NCBI RefSeq assembly: GCF_964340395.1
Contig: NC_135570.1
Location: forward strand, 5,790,322-5,854,321
Source: Glandiceps talaboti
Lineage: Eukaryota > Hemichordata > Enteropneusta > Spengelidae
Reading direction: 5' to 3'
Length of the DNA stretch: 64,000 nt
The notes under the pieces were generated by a model, which was not told where the DNA came from, did no database searches, and was given only the letters and a program-made list of their open reading frames with translations. A program made the translations under genes and the position numbers. Within the stretch, counting starts at the first letter, position 1. Every line of letters starts with the position of its first letter. Shown here piece by piece: positions 1-24,462 of this stretch.

Positions 1-301
1 ATTACTGCAACTGGGGCTTTTTTGTATATTACAGTAGTTTGTATCAATACAGACTGACGAAGATCTTGTACAGTGGTGTTTCTTCTCAGCCAATTTGACA
101 CCCCACTGACATACAGCAATTTCTCGGGGACACACAAAAAGTTAGTATTCCCCTACTTATTACTCAGAATCTTCATTTTGACTCACAACAAAACATGACT
201 TTTGTTTTTCATTAGAGGGAACACTGCTGATAAGTACTTTCATAGTAGCAACTACAATTTCATTAAGAGCTTTTGAAAGAAAAGGAACAACAAACAGTAT
301 G

Positions 302-540
302 AAAGGGGAACACTACTCCAGGAAATAGGGCCATTTTCATAAACTATGCGTTCTGTAGAATCATTTCATGAGTTTATTAAAATCACCTACAATTATTTGC
401 GATTTCAGAGAAACATCAAGTTGATCTTCTGTCTTAATATTGGGCATCTTTACTGTAGGCCATTGCATCATGGGAGTCAGTAGAAATAATATATTCACGG
501 CTGAACAATGAATATTCACTACTCTTGAGTGCCAACCATA
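302..540 (+). repeat. Palindromic repeat family P1, copy 1 (one arm)
   Basis: Starts AAAGGGGAACACTACTCCAG and continues through the conserved words CATTTTCATAAACTATG, ATCACCTACAATTA and GAAACATCAAGTTGATCTT. The same words occur at 2998, 48652, 51816 and 61749. The second arm is missing here; it runs into the 51-bp array. Confidence 0.75.
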
Positions 541-544
541 TTCC

Positions 545-815
545 CCCATCTGCCATGAATATTCATAACTCCTAAGTGCCTATTCCCTACGGTGTAAAAC
601 ATCTCATGAATATTCATGACTCATAAGTGCCTATTCCCTACGGTGTAAAACATCTCATGAATATTCATGACTCATAAGTGTATATTCCCTACAGTGTAAA
701 ACATCTCATGAATATTCATGACTCCTAACTGCCTATTCCATGCAGTGTAAAATATCTCATGAATATTCATGACTCCTAAGTGCATATTCCCTACAATGTA
801 AAACATCTTATGAAG
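545..815. repeat. 51-bp tandem repeat, about 5 copies
   Basis: Unit contains the palindrome CATGAATATTCATG followed by ACTCCTAAGTGCCTATTCCC. Copies recur at exact 51-bp steps (605, 656, 707, 758). The unit is derived from the centre of palindromic family P1, so the array is an internal amplification of that element. Confidence 0.9.
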
Positions 816-838
816 ATTCCTCTTCATCCTCTACTTAC

Positions 839-12495
<11,657 letters not shown>

Positions 12496-15472
12496 GTTAT
12501 TGGTGACCAGTAAGACACACAGTGAATTCCAAAGGCTGTTCTAATCCGTCTTATTCCTGAAACGAAGATAGGTCAAATCGAATCAGCAAAAGTTGGCTCT
12601 CAGTGGACGAAAACTGCTGCGACCGAGCCAAGATTGGTGAGATTTTTTTCTACGTTATGCAGACTAAGGAATGACCATTTGATGTTTCCAGGTCCAGCCA
12701 ACGACTGTATCGAGCTGCAATTGTGTCACAAAGACTTCGACAAAACTAAGAAAGTTTACCTGAACTATTCCATTTAACAAAAGGGGTGGTATTCGTTTGA
12801 GAGAGAAAATGTGCACTACAAGAACAAAGAACTAAGCGTTGTATTTGCCAACGGTGCCTTGCAAACTGAATCACAGAAAAAATAATCATGACTAAAAATC
12901 AAACGGTGTAGTAAACAGTAACTTTTTAATGTAGTTTTAGATCATTTTGAGAACACCTTCCCGATAATCGGGAATGGTTTCATCCTCTTCAATCGAAGAT
13001 AATATAGGATGAAGGACAAATAGAGAATATGGGTGGAGTTCCAATACCTTTCTTTACTACTTTCACCATGTGCTCCGTGCTACCTTGAGTGCTTCGACCT
13101 ATATACATGTCATTGCCATTGTGTCGTGGCCAACTACATGTACCGAGTAAAGTATGATGTCATGTTATCAACGGTCTCCCTAGTTACACTGCTATGATGA
13201 CACTTCTATAAACCATTCGTGTTGCAAGGTATGAACAAAGGATATGATGTACATAAGGTGACGTATAGTACAGAAAGTAGGCTTTGCAAAGTAATACTTA
13301 AAAGTACACATGTTATGTTAGCTAAACGAACCCGGGGCAGAAAGACTTCAAACTGATCAACATAGGTTACACCCAGTTGTTTATGCCAATGTAGCATAAA
13401 ACAAGTACTTCACTTTCGCCAATGTCATACACAGACCGGAGACAGTTACTGTGTAGGCACAGCTTCAACAACAAATTCGTGTTCTCTTTGAAGTGATATA
13501 ACCACTGCATCGCCAATATCTGTTTGATAATAATACCGTTACTTGATGTTGGTGTTCAAAATAGGGAGTACCTTTGTTTTTATTTGATATGCTATCTAGA
13601 CATCAGGTGGGTATTAATGCAAGAAATTTCGAGACTATTTTAAAAGTTGCAGCTTGTGAAGGCAATGATAACCCTAGGACAAATCGTTCACGTGCGTTTT
13701 GGGAGAAAAGGGGCCACATTGCTGTAAATCCTAATGTATACGTCACAAGATGAAATAAAACAAAAGATGTTGACCCTTTGGTATTGAAAGTAGTGTGCAA
13801 AGATCGACGATTCTTTCAGCCTAACATTAAACGTGTCATTTAACAAATTTACAAAATCACTAACGATTAATGGACTACTTATATCACCAACAGTTCAGTT
13901 GGGGTGAGTTAACGATACACAGAACGTTAAACTGGTAATTAAATATGACCCTCGTCTATCTAGTACAGTGCACTATCCACCAAGGAGTGTTTTAGTAGTA
14001 ACTTGATTTATGTCTTCAGCAATTCCACTTCGTCCCATCTTACAAATTGTTAACGTAACCGTCCATAGAATATATATGTATAATGTATCCTTATGAAAAT
14101 AGTCGATGTTCTGTACTTAAAACTGTGACATGCGTGTTCGTGTTTATTTGTTCGAAAGCATTGGAAACAAGGTATTACTGTGAGGGAATAATATGACCTT
14201 ACAGTGTCAGTGGCTCAAGTCGCGGACAAGGTCTGTACAAGTGGCAGAGTACAAGTGGTTTATAAGCTTTTTCACCTAGGTGACAATGCTTACACAAATC
14301 TTTGATTACATTATTCAAGTATTCTATATGAATGTCGATGCATGTCTTCTATGGCATTACAATTGTCTTCAGGGAGTTACTAGTATAAGAACTATTGATG
14401 ATGTAATATAGGTGGTTCCTTGACACTTTAGTGTACGTAACCTAAATCATGTCAAGGAATCGTATATAATTTAAACATGCAGCAAACTAACCACGTGACC
14501 CAAAATGTAAATTCAGTTGTCCTTTTAACTGGTCCAGTATCTAAATAGCAGCAAAATAACGGAGCTTGAGTAGAAATCTATGCCAGCAGATACAGACCAT
14601 TAATATATACTGATAAAAGTGAAAGCAAAGACCTTGGAGTTAACTCCACTTGTATATGGTGGGGGGAATTGGTTTAGGGACGGCGATGATACGCCTCAAA
14701 ATGACATGTCTACTACATGATATCCACACGATTGGGGTGAGGTTATTCTCATCTCAATAAAAAGAATCTGAACAAATGTCACCTTGTGACGTACCAGGTT
14801 AGTGATCTGAGGTTAGGCCTACCCCGCCTTTTAAAGGAATCTAAACCGCGAAGTAAACAAAAAAGTGACGTAAAAATTCTATAAAAACAAACTTTAAGAA
14901 AGGTAATTAACATGGACAATAGTAAAACCCTGAGAATGACTAGAAAATTCTTCCCATTTTTACATTTTATTAATATTATAATAATGTACAGATTTTGGTT
15001 ATGTCACATCCATGTTTAATATTGCCGATATTCTGTTGACATTTTGGTAGGGTGGCACTTCTAGGTTAGAACATGTTTCTGAAGCAAAAATTGCACGAGA
15101 AATATTTCATCAGCGGGTTGCTGAATTTAAAAAGTTGATTTTTCTTGCGCAACGTCGGGGTGAACGAAACCTGATTGATAACTGAAGGGAAGGATTGATT
15201 TAACACGTGACCCGAAACCCTGAGAACGACAAGTTCACACAATATACAATGTATGTGTTGACATTGCTGTGCAGTGAATAGAAGAAAGACTCTCAACTGA
15301 AAAGAAACAACTTTGGGCGTGTAATAGTTGAATATACAACACGTCATGGACAAAAATCTAGTTTAATGATCAATAGTGAACAACTTGAGCAAACTCCACT
15401 ATTAAAATAAGTACGGTGTGATGTCGTTCTCGCAAACCAAATGGGATAATTTCTTCTGCGACGCAGCGAAAT

Positions 15473-15535
15473 AACTGGGCGGTGCGTCTTGGATGGTGCC
15501 GTAAAAGAGGCTGTGGTTTACGACGTGTGGTGAAC
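15473..15535. repeat. Dispersed repeat with TTTACGGC/GTCGTAAA motifs, copy 1
   Basis: Shares GGGCGGTGCGTCTTGGA, GGTGCCGTAAAAGAGGCT and GTGGTTTACGAC with 17711-17778. The block contains the short inverted pair CCGTAAA...TTTACGAC. A diverged inverse relative lies at 16040-16150. Confidence 0.65.
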
Positions 15536-16039
15536 AAACATTACTAGAATCTAGTTATTAAAAATGCCTTGTCATCATCTGTCCACCTAGCAATCGGTAC
15601 TAACGGTGACAGTGTCTACGAGAGTGACTTGGTTTCTTTAGTAGATAGACATATTGTGTAAATGGTGTCAATTATTTTGCAAGTTAGTAAATAGGGTATT
15701 GAAGTATGGTAGTTCTTGTAACAATGAGGTATGGGTGTGGTGGCGAATTGTATGTCAAACTTCAATGATTCTTTTGTAATAGCTCTAGACTGAGAGTGGA
15801 CTGTTGCAAAGAAACGACATCTTAAAATGGGGAGGGGTATGGGTGTTGAGACAAAAAAGCTTGAGTTTGTAAAGTTAGCCAGTCGTGGTTCAACTACAAA
15901 TGAACAGTGAGTTGTCCTATTGTTTAGGTTTAGGTAAAACTTTTTTTCATGACTTAAAGACTGCCGAAGTAGATCTAGATGTCGCAATATAAGCATACTT
16001 GATTTTTGTCACTAACTTTCGCCAACCAGTTGTCGCAGA

Positions 16040-16150
16040 AATACTAAATTTTCTACCAACGCGTGGTGTACCACGACCGCAAATAGGCCTGGTGGTTTTA
16101 CGACCATGTGTTGTAATGTTGCCGTAAAAAGGAATGGTTTTACGACGATG
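16040..16150. repeat. Dispersed repeat with TTTACGGC/GTCGTAAA motifs, diverged copy
   Basis: Contains GGTTTTACGACCATG, GTTGCCGTAAAAAGG and GGTTTTACGACGATG, i.e. alternating GCCGTAAAA and TTTTACGAC words spaced about 25-30 bp. Confidence 0.5.
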
Positions 16151-17710
16151 AAATGTATCATTCAAATATCATTTAAAGACTTTTGTCCCGATTTACAATT
16201 ACTTTAGCATTAATATTTAATGTTGGACAGTGTACCACACATCTTGAATAATCGAGAGCTCCGATTACGCAGAGATTACAAGCTTAATGGGCCCTTGATT
16301 TTATATTCAAGTTGGTTTTCTTCCCATGATGTCTCGCTTTGGTGTAGAGCAAGTTTCTTCAGTCACATTTACCAATTTCCATAGCTTTATTATCCAGAAG
16401 TCGCACTCGTTTTTCAAAAAAAAAGTTTTTCTGTGTTTCCTAAACATACGAAATGCATTCAAGAATGACATTAACCTCGTGTCACCTTTCTCCCCTTTAC
16501 AAATGTCTTACCTCTTTAAGACCTACGTAATTACTGTTCAGCGATCGTTTGTAAGTCACTCTCAGGAGTAGATTTAACCCCCCCCCCCTTCTAGCATACA
16601 CACACGTTGTGGAAATAGTGCTTGTTTTTCAATGGGTTATGGATGACATTGTGTGAACCACCCATACATTTTTACTATGGGTATGGTTGAACGAATAAAA
16701 CTCAATCCATTTGTTGCGAATGACGTGTTTGAAATACTTCTACCATATCAACCAAGTATTCAATTAGATTACACGCGATTAATTCTGTTATGAAACTCAA
16801 CACAATTCAGCCCTTCGGCCGTATACAGAGCTAATGGACTGTATCATATCGACCATTTCAAGAAGGGGACTACCCCTAACTTTGTTAGCTTTAACAGTAC
16901 CACAAACTCGTCTTTTTTAGGTTCCAGGAAACCAGATTTCGTTCCATTAGACTTCAAGTTCATAGAGTACAACAGATACGTATAACCGGCGACATCACAT
17001 CACCATGGCTGGCCATGGCCCTGACATAGAGATAGCATAACTTTTAGTCTATGGTTAAATAAATAAATGACATAAGTTAGTTGATAAGTTGATAGGCTCT
17101 TTTTCAATCAATAAACAAATTTAAATATTAATATTATTGTTGAATTAGTAGTATTCAATGTTAACGTCGATATATGTTTCAGTGAGTACAATTACATTTG
17201 TACGTCTAATAATGAAACATATTCAGATATGGTCTATGTCACTGAAACATACGTCTAATCGATACCACTAACCGTGAGATCTCGGTGTTGCATACCAGCT
17301 ACTGTCAACCCGAATAATTGATTCAATCTAGTACTTTTTGGGTTCATCCAACCAAAAAGTGGCACCGACATCAGGATCGATAGAAAAATGCATGTGCCCC
17401 AAAAATATGTTGATGCGATGTGGGAATTTTATTTTATGCTGTTTTCGGGACAGAAAAGAACACCAATGTGATAGTACATGGGATTGATGTTACATTTAAA
17501 CTTGGGATAAAAACTAACTCAAGTTGACCTTTATCCCTTTAATATGCAGCACATGTGCAATTATCCCAGTTTATGCCACACACTGCATAATATGAGTAAG
17601 TATTTGGTCCACGGTCGCCGTCAAAACTATACACCTTTATGACTTGCTTTTAGCCAGAAACGACATAAACCATTCTCGCAAGTCTGAGCACATATTGATG
17701 GAGTAACGAA

Positions 17711-17778
17711 ATATGGCGGGTGCGTTTTGGACGGTGCCGTAAAGAGGCTTGTGGTTTACGACACAGTAGACGTAAACA
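17711..17778. repeat. Dispersed repeat with TTTACGGC/GTCGTAAA motifs, copy 2
   Basis: ATATGGCGGGTGCGTTTTGG, then GGTGCCGTAAAGAGGCT and GTGGTTTACGACAC. Same orientation as the 15.5-kb copy, about 2.2 kb away. Confidence 0.65.
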
Positions 17779-18261
17779 CTCTCATACCCCCATTACTGTA
17801 TAAGCGTTGCCTCTTCTTGCAGAAGAAATTCTCCAAACACAATTGAGGACTCTGACAAGAAATTGAGTTTTAAAGCCATCGATATTTACTTCGGTAGTAT
17901 CTTACATCTATTTAAAAAAAAATACATATGATAAAAACTGTTTTTGTAAAATCATCAAAAATATATAAATCTATTTTATACAGCATGTTTACAACACTAA
18001 ACATTTTCAGTACTCTCAATGTAAATACAATTCAAATTAAAAAAAAAATGGGTTTCCTCAACTGTAGAGAATAATTTTACATCCAGGTTAGTGGTCTGAG
18101 GTTTGACGGAACGTATCTGTCCGTGTAAAACAAATATGAAAAGGATTCATGTATATACTGAAAGAAAGTACACAATGCACAATTCGAGGCCCAAGCATTG
18201 TCATGTTGGTGTATTCTACTTATGTACTAAGGTTCCATGGAAGTCGGATAAATCAATATTA

Positions 18262-18572
18262 ATTAGTCTCCAATCATGCACTAGATAGCTGTCACTTGTC
18301 ATAGTAAACTTTGACTAAATCAATACAGTGATCTCCAATTGTGCTTTAGATAGGTATATGTGTCTCTTTCCATAGACATGGAATAAATTAATACAAATTG
18401 GTTTCCAATTGTGCACTAGATGTTTGTGTCTGTCCTACTTACATATCAACTTTCCATAAAAATGAATTTATGAATATTCAATTGGCCTCCAATTGTGCAC
18501 TAGATATTTATACTTTCCATAAAAAATTGAATTTTGAATATTAATTTGACCTCCAATTGTGCACTAGCTAGT
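18262..18572. repeat. Degenerate 64-84-bp tandem repeat, 5 copies
   Basis: Core CTCCAATTGTGCACTAGATA recurs at 18268, 18333, 18403, 18487 and 18551, with CTTTCCATAAAAATTGAA between later copies. Unit length varies, so it is an old array. Confidence 0.85.
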
Positions 18573-20432
18573 TATGTGTCTTAAACATTAATTTTCGTAG
18601 AATTTGAATTATACCAGAATTTGTCATGGAGGTAAATTATACATGAGCTGGGGCATTTATAATCAAAGAAACATATAAGTACTGTACAATATAATGACAT
18701 ACATGTAACAAATTGCTTTGTTTAACATATGGATATAAGTCTCACTAGTATGGTCTGTCACTGAGGCTACATATTTGGTTAAAAGTTAGTGTACACAATA
18801 CATATACATAATTACACTAGAATCTAGCTGTTGACTTTTGAATCTAGCAATCATTACCAATGGTTAGTCATACCAAGTGAAAGCTAACTTGACAACTTGC
18901 TAACAAAAGTGAGAACACACAGCGCATGTCAGTAGTAATCCATCACACACATTGACAGGTACCTGTCATTAGGCTGTAATTGGGTAATTCAACAAAAACA
19001 TGATCCTGATATGTAAATTAGGTTTACATCACAACACCACCTTCAAGTTTGCATGTATATCACATGTGGATGTGATAACATGATCAGGTGGTGTAAATAC
19101 AGCTGTTAGTAGTAATTCTACCCACATCCACTTGATGCTGCAAGAGATTCAAAGTCAACAGATAGCCTCTAGACAGTCATACATAATGTATACTAATACT
19201 TATGAGGACTGAATATTGAAGATTGAAAACACTGAAGATTTTATGACTTGGAAGAGATTTTGGGACGACAGCAATAAAAAGTGCTTGCAAGTAAAGTTTA
19301 GATAATGATTATTGATAGTTTTGGTTTCAACTAATGTCGGTAGTATTTCAAATATAAGAAAAACTGTTTCACGTTAAGAAACGATATAATTGAAGGATTC
19401 TGGACAGTGGGGACTGAAAACAATGAAAGTACTCATACACATACATAGTTCATTGATATGAACATCGTTTAGAATACAGTCTTCATAGAAGACTGGGAGA
19501 CAAACCTGGTAAGTGTTCTAGCCTACAAACTCACTAAACTATCAACCAGACAACATCACATGACATATTCAGCCAATCAGCTTTGACACATAGTATCCAT
19601 GAAATATACTGAAATTGGTAATACAAAGGTCACAGGCTGAGTGGAGATGAGATCACTTTCCAAGTCAAACCACTCAGTATAATATGATGGCTATCTGGAA
19701 TAAGACAATCTGTATTAAAACTGTACTCAAGAATACCTGAGCATGTCAAATTAACTTGGGAATACGACACAGAACATTAATTACAAAAGTTCAAAATCTA
19801 CACTATTTATATAAATTTTTACCTTTCTTATCAACAAAAATTTTGATTATGTATCCGCATGAGTTGTAATTAAAGTCAGCTGCTTGTATTTTTATATTAG
19901 GTGGGAAATTTCAAAATCAGATAATGGCAATATTACATAATTATTCTTTATGAAAAAAAATTCTAATTTAAAGCATTTCAAAGTTTATACTTTGTACCTG
20001 ACAGACACAAGTTAATGATATGATCTCTTTTGCGTACATACAAATATGGAATGTATCCGATTCTGAAAGAATCCAAAAATGAAGTATGAATAAATTACAG
20101 GCTATCCCCCCTCCCCCCACAAACAGACATCTTACCTTCTTCAAAGTTATTTCTATGGCAGTACCTTTAAGCTACAGTAAATCTTATCACAAAGATTGAA
20201 ATGTTAAATATACATATACTAATCTAAGATGTGGAAATGACCAGCATTTCTTCACAACATAACTACTGAAATATTGAAAACACCAGAGGCTTGTCTTGTG
20301 ATGATGCTGTTCATCTTGGTATGTCAAGCCTAGTGCAATGAGACTTCAAATTGTCCAAAGGCAAATTATTAATTATGCATCATTTTGGGGATATTTTAAT
20401 AGGTGTTTGTAATCAGCTATTTTGTTCAAATG

Positions 20433-20438
20433 TTTATT
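20433..20438 (-). terminator. Candidate polyadenylation signal of gene A
   Basis: AATAAA on the minus strand about 630 bp downstream of the gene A stop codon. It is the first clean hexamer noticed after the CA microsatellite. AT-rich DNA gives such hexamers by chance, so this is a weak call that transcripts would settle. Confidence 0.25.
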
Positions 20439-20639
20439 CATTTGTTTCCTCTATCATATACCTTAGCTTCACCATTATTACCTTATTAGTGATTTCTGTT
20501 TATCAGGTGCCACCTCTAGGCCTGGCAAGTATTTTCCCTGCACTCAAGGAATCTACATGTCATTGAGAAATCCATTCAAACTTGCAGGGTCACAGTAAAT
20601 GTTGATCCTGAACAAAGGAATGAATCATCAATATAATCC

Positions 20640-20730
20640 TTAAAGACTTGAGTTTCAATCCCAGGTTCTTGTATTAATGGTATTGTATAACCGGGCTACA
20701 GGATGAGCTATCATTCTTTTGTTGTGTAAT

Positions 20731-20811
<81 letters not shown>

Positions 20812-21035
20812 TTCATTAAATGGCACTATGATAAGTATGCCACTCTCTGTTTATGCATGTTCACAAGTCTATATTCAAAGTTAATGACTGCCTGTTTAGA
20901 TAATATCAGTATGTCTATTGGAATAATTTAATGTGGTACCAGCATTTTCTAAAGCTCTGCCAAATAACTTTTTCACACCACAGATTTTTAATCATAATCC
21001 GAACACAGTTGTTAAAGTTTGACTAATAAGTTAGT
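20640..21035 (+). repeat. Dispersed repeat family D1, copy 2, split by a CA microsatellite
   Basis: TTTCAATCCCAGGTTCTTG and CATTCTTTTGTTG to the left of the CA run, then TTTCTAAAGCTCTGCCAAAT and TTTTAATCATAATCCGAAC to the right. The CA array grew inside or inserted into a D1 copy, in the gene A 3' UTR or just past it. Confidence 0.6.
20732..20807. repeat. CA dinucleotide microsatellite
   Basis: About 38 perfect AC units, within D1 copy 2, in the likely 3' UTR of gene A. Confidence 0.98.
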
Positions 21036-21069
21036 ACAATCTAATACTATAGGATTCAAACATGGGACT

Positions 21070-21427
21070 TCAATAATAGTGGACCTTCACACCATTAGCA
21101 ATTTCCACTTCATCAGATGGCATGTTGAGAAGCCCTGGATCATCACGAATCCAATCGAAGGATGAAGAACCTGTATTATCTGTTGTGAAGGAACATGCCC
21201 CATCTGATGAGCTACTGAAATCTATTTCTCTATCATCTTGATATGCATAATTATAGTGGAACTTGTCTTCTGACACTAAAGGAAATGGTGCAGTGTGATG
21301 ACTTGTGACCAAGACTGGTCCTGCCCGTGGAACTATCACTGGATCAGAAAACCTTGGTCTGAGAGCATACGTCTCACTTCTTTGTTCTTCTTTGTGTTGT
21401 CTTCTTTTTGATACAGGATGGCTGTAT
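21070..21427 (-). CDS. Gene A exon A46: cytoplasmic tail and stop codon
   Basis: The 119-residue tail begins [18 protein letters not shown] (basic, juxtamembrane) and ends GVKVHYY then TGA. It contains the acidic dileucine DDPGLL matching [DE]xxxL[LI], tyrosines in SETYAL and HYNYAYQ, and a Ser-rich acidic segment [10 protein letters not shown]. No catalytic domain is present. Acceptor ctacag in phase 2. The tail predicts endocytic sorting and possibly tyrosine phosphorylation, but not enzyme activity. Confidence 0.93.
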
Positions 21428-24425
21428 CTGTAGCACAAGATAATACCAAAGCAATGATTAATGAATGAAAAAACTTACACTGTCGACATAATGTTTTAGT
21501 TAATACAAATGATCATGGCTATACATACGTTTTCAATTATTATTCTTTTCTGACACTGAAATAGTTGAAAAAAGACACATCACAAATTCTTGGTCAATTC
21601 AACCACTGAAAATTCCTATAAACATCATGTCAGTCCAACTCCTCAAATAGAATTAAATTACAAATTCCAATTTTGTAACACTGAGAAAGCTTAGTTAAGA
21701 AGTCACATTTCATGGTGTATTTTCTTTGAACAAGGTTCAATGTGAGCCGCTGGAAGAGATGTATCCACCACTCAATGGCACAAAGTCAAATGTTTGAATG
21801 TTTATAAATGTGAAATAGTTTAATGACAACATTCTTTTCATTATACTTACTTCCTTGCAAGCACAGTGACTACAATTATCAGAATCACTCCACCACCAAC
21901 ACCTATTACTATACCAATTATATACCCCTCCATTTTCTGTTTTGTCTCTGTGAAAAAAAAACACAACACAGAGTGACTTAAAATTTATTGTCAGTGGCTA
22001 GCCTCTTGCCATTACTCAGATTAAGCCTAGGTCTGGGTTTGATCACTTTTTGAAATAGTACTTAAACTTTATTTAGAGACAATGAGTCATAAGGCAAGCT
22101 TCAAATAATGTAATAAAATAATTAATACATGATTGGCAATGGCAATATCACAATTCATTGGCTACCCTCGTCCCTCGGATGGGCAGTAAATCGTGATATT
22201 GCCCTTGGTATCATGTGTTATTATGTAACTATGATATCACCTTTACCTGGTATAGCTATCATATCACACACTATGACATCACCTTTACTTGGTTCAGCTA
22301 TCATATCACACACTATGACATCACCTTTACCTGGTATAGCTATCATATCACACACTATGACATCACCTTTACCTGGTATAGCTATCATATCACACACTAT
22401 GACATCACCTACTTGATTCAGCTATCATATCACATACTAATACCACCCATCACACACTATGATATCATCCTTACCTGGTATAGTTATCATATCACATTTG
22501 ACACCAGTCTTGCCATTAAGACATGCACACTGTGGAACGTTTGAGTCATCCAATGTACAGTCACCACCATTTAGACAGTAATCTTCACATGGATCTGAAT
22601 GCAGAAGACATTTGAAAGCAATGTAGACCCCTATTCAAAATGTCTGATTACATACAACTACTACTATAATAATAATTTTCATTGATTACTCCATCTCATG
22701 TTAACTTAGAATCTCAGCAATGAAACTGACAAGCAACTGGTTCATCAAGAAAACCTTTAGGTGGTACATAACATAATTTTGACGCAAAAATATTTTGTCT
22801 CTATCTAAAAGGGTGGTTTACCCTCATACACAAGTTTATTAGAAGAATTTCCAACTCCCACTGTATCATTGTTACAAAGTACATTTAATTTATATTATGT
22901 TCTTCCTTATACACCTTATCATACTCTGTTGCAGTCATATAATGGTAATCATCATGGACATGTTTCCTACTTTAATAGCTATGGAACTGTGGCCGCTTGC
23001 CCCAACGAAGCTATGGAAAAATTGATATTCCCTATAAAACTATATTATTCCCTACAAAGTCATGGATAAGTGACTGTTATTTCCTACAGAGCTATTTACA
23101 TGTGACTGTTGTTTGTTTCCTAGAAAGTTATGGACATATGACTGTTGTTCACTAGAAAGCAATGTACAGTCTGTTCTATGCTACAATGCTATGGACATGT
23201 GACTGTTCTTCCCTACAAAGCTATGGACACCGTGTTTTATCATACAAAGCTATGGACAAGCTGTGAGCTCTTCCCTACAAATCTTACCTTGTTTACAGTC
23301 ATCTAGTGATACTGATCCTGGTTCACTAGTGGTGGTTTGATATGGACACTGCCTACAATATGTTTCTCCTTCTATGCTGTATGTGCCTCTTGGACAAGAC
23401 TCACAAATAGCACTGATACCAAGATACTGTCCTGCACCCAAACACACCTCTACAGGAAAACAAAACATTTGAACAATACGTATTATACCATGCACAAGCC
23501 AAGTTGAACAAAAAAATATGGAATATATACTATGATCATTCTACATCACGACAATGGATGTCTATGTCATTGGTTCTGCTGTGTTCGAAATATGAGTCAA
23601 AACATTCAAAATTGCCATTACTTTCTCCCCATTTTTCTTTGATATTACTGGCACTGGTATAATTATGTTATTCTCCAATATTTTTCTTTATTCAGTGGGA
23701 AAATACTTGTGACCTCGTCTAGCAACTCGTAGTGACAAGGTCCACTTAGGTCACTCATATATTCCTTGGCTGAACGAAGAAAAATATTGGGAATAACATC
23801 TAAATAGTCGTTATTACTATTTAATTTTAATGCTACCCTGATGCCTGATTTGAATACTTTTTAAATATCTTTCTACAAACTCATAGCTACATGTCAAATA
23901 TTAAACAAAGTGAAAATAATTTCTAAGACTCACATTTTTGGCCAATTTTGATATCTGTCACCCCAAATCTAGAGGTCTAATCAGAGCAATGTTATTCTCA
24001 CAAACTTTCATCTACACATCTGTATTAATAAATTAACCATGTGGCATATTGGCTTTATGTTTAGCTTCAGAGAAGAAGACTTTTGAAGCATTCATCTGTA
24101 TTGTTCCCATTTTCCTAACTACTTTGCATATCTATTGCCATATTCACTTTATTTGCATAAGACACTTTCCATCCCAAAATGAGCATACTACATGCCAAAT
24201 ATCAAACATCTAGTGTCATATACTTACCAAGATACACAATCATTTTTGATTAATTTTGATCTTGTTTTAAGCCAAAATGATGCCAGATCCTGTTAATTTT
24301 ATTTTAAATTTGCAAAATTTCATCTATATATCTGTGTGTACGAACTAGCAAAGTGACATGACTTGGCAAAGATCAATATTAGAGAAGATGTCTTCAAAAC
24401 TTTTAACAAAAAGACAGACATAAGC

Positions 24426-24462
<37 letters not shown>

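Larger units (their letters stand above)
1..838. other. Intron of gene B at the left edge
   Basis: No exon recognised. It holds one arm of a palindromic dispersed repeat (from about 302) and a 51-bp tandem array that stops about 20 bp short of the B10 donor. Confidence 0.6.
12496..21069. other. Intergenic region plus gene A 3' UTR and gene B upstream region
   Basis: About 8.6 kb without a recognisable exon on either strand. Only short, cysteine-poor open frames are present. It holds a tandem repeat at 18262-18572, a CA microsatellite at 20732-20807, family D1 around it, and related GTCGTAAA/TTTACGGC blocks at 15473, 16040 and 17711. The gene B promoter should lie just right of 12495, but no TATA box or initiator could be assigned. 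Confidence 0.6.

Noticed and set aside
15616-16165. Two overlapping minus-strand frames of 126 and 72 residues in the intergenic region
   Set aside because: No recognisable domain; the second is a translation of the repeated GTAAAACC/TTTACGAC words. Kept as non-coding.
22129-22544. Plus-strand repeat proteins at the 42-bp array
   Set aside because: 42 is divisible by 3, so every frame without a stop stays open; the array is exon-derived from the minus strand.
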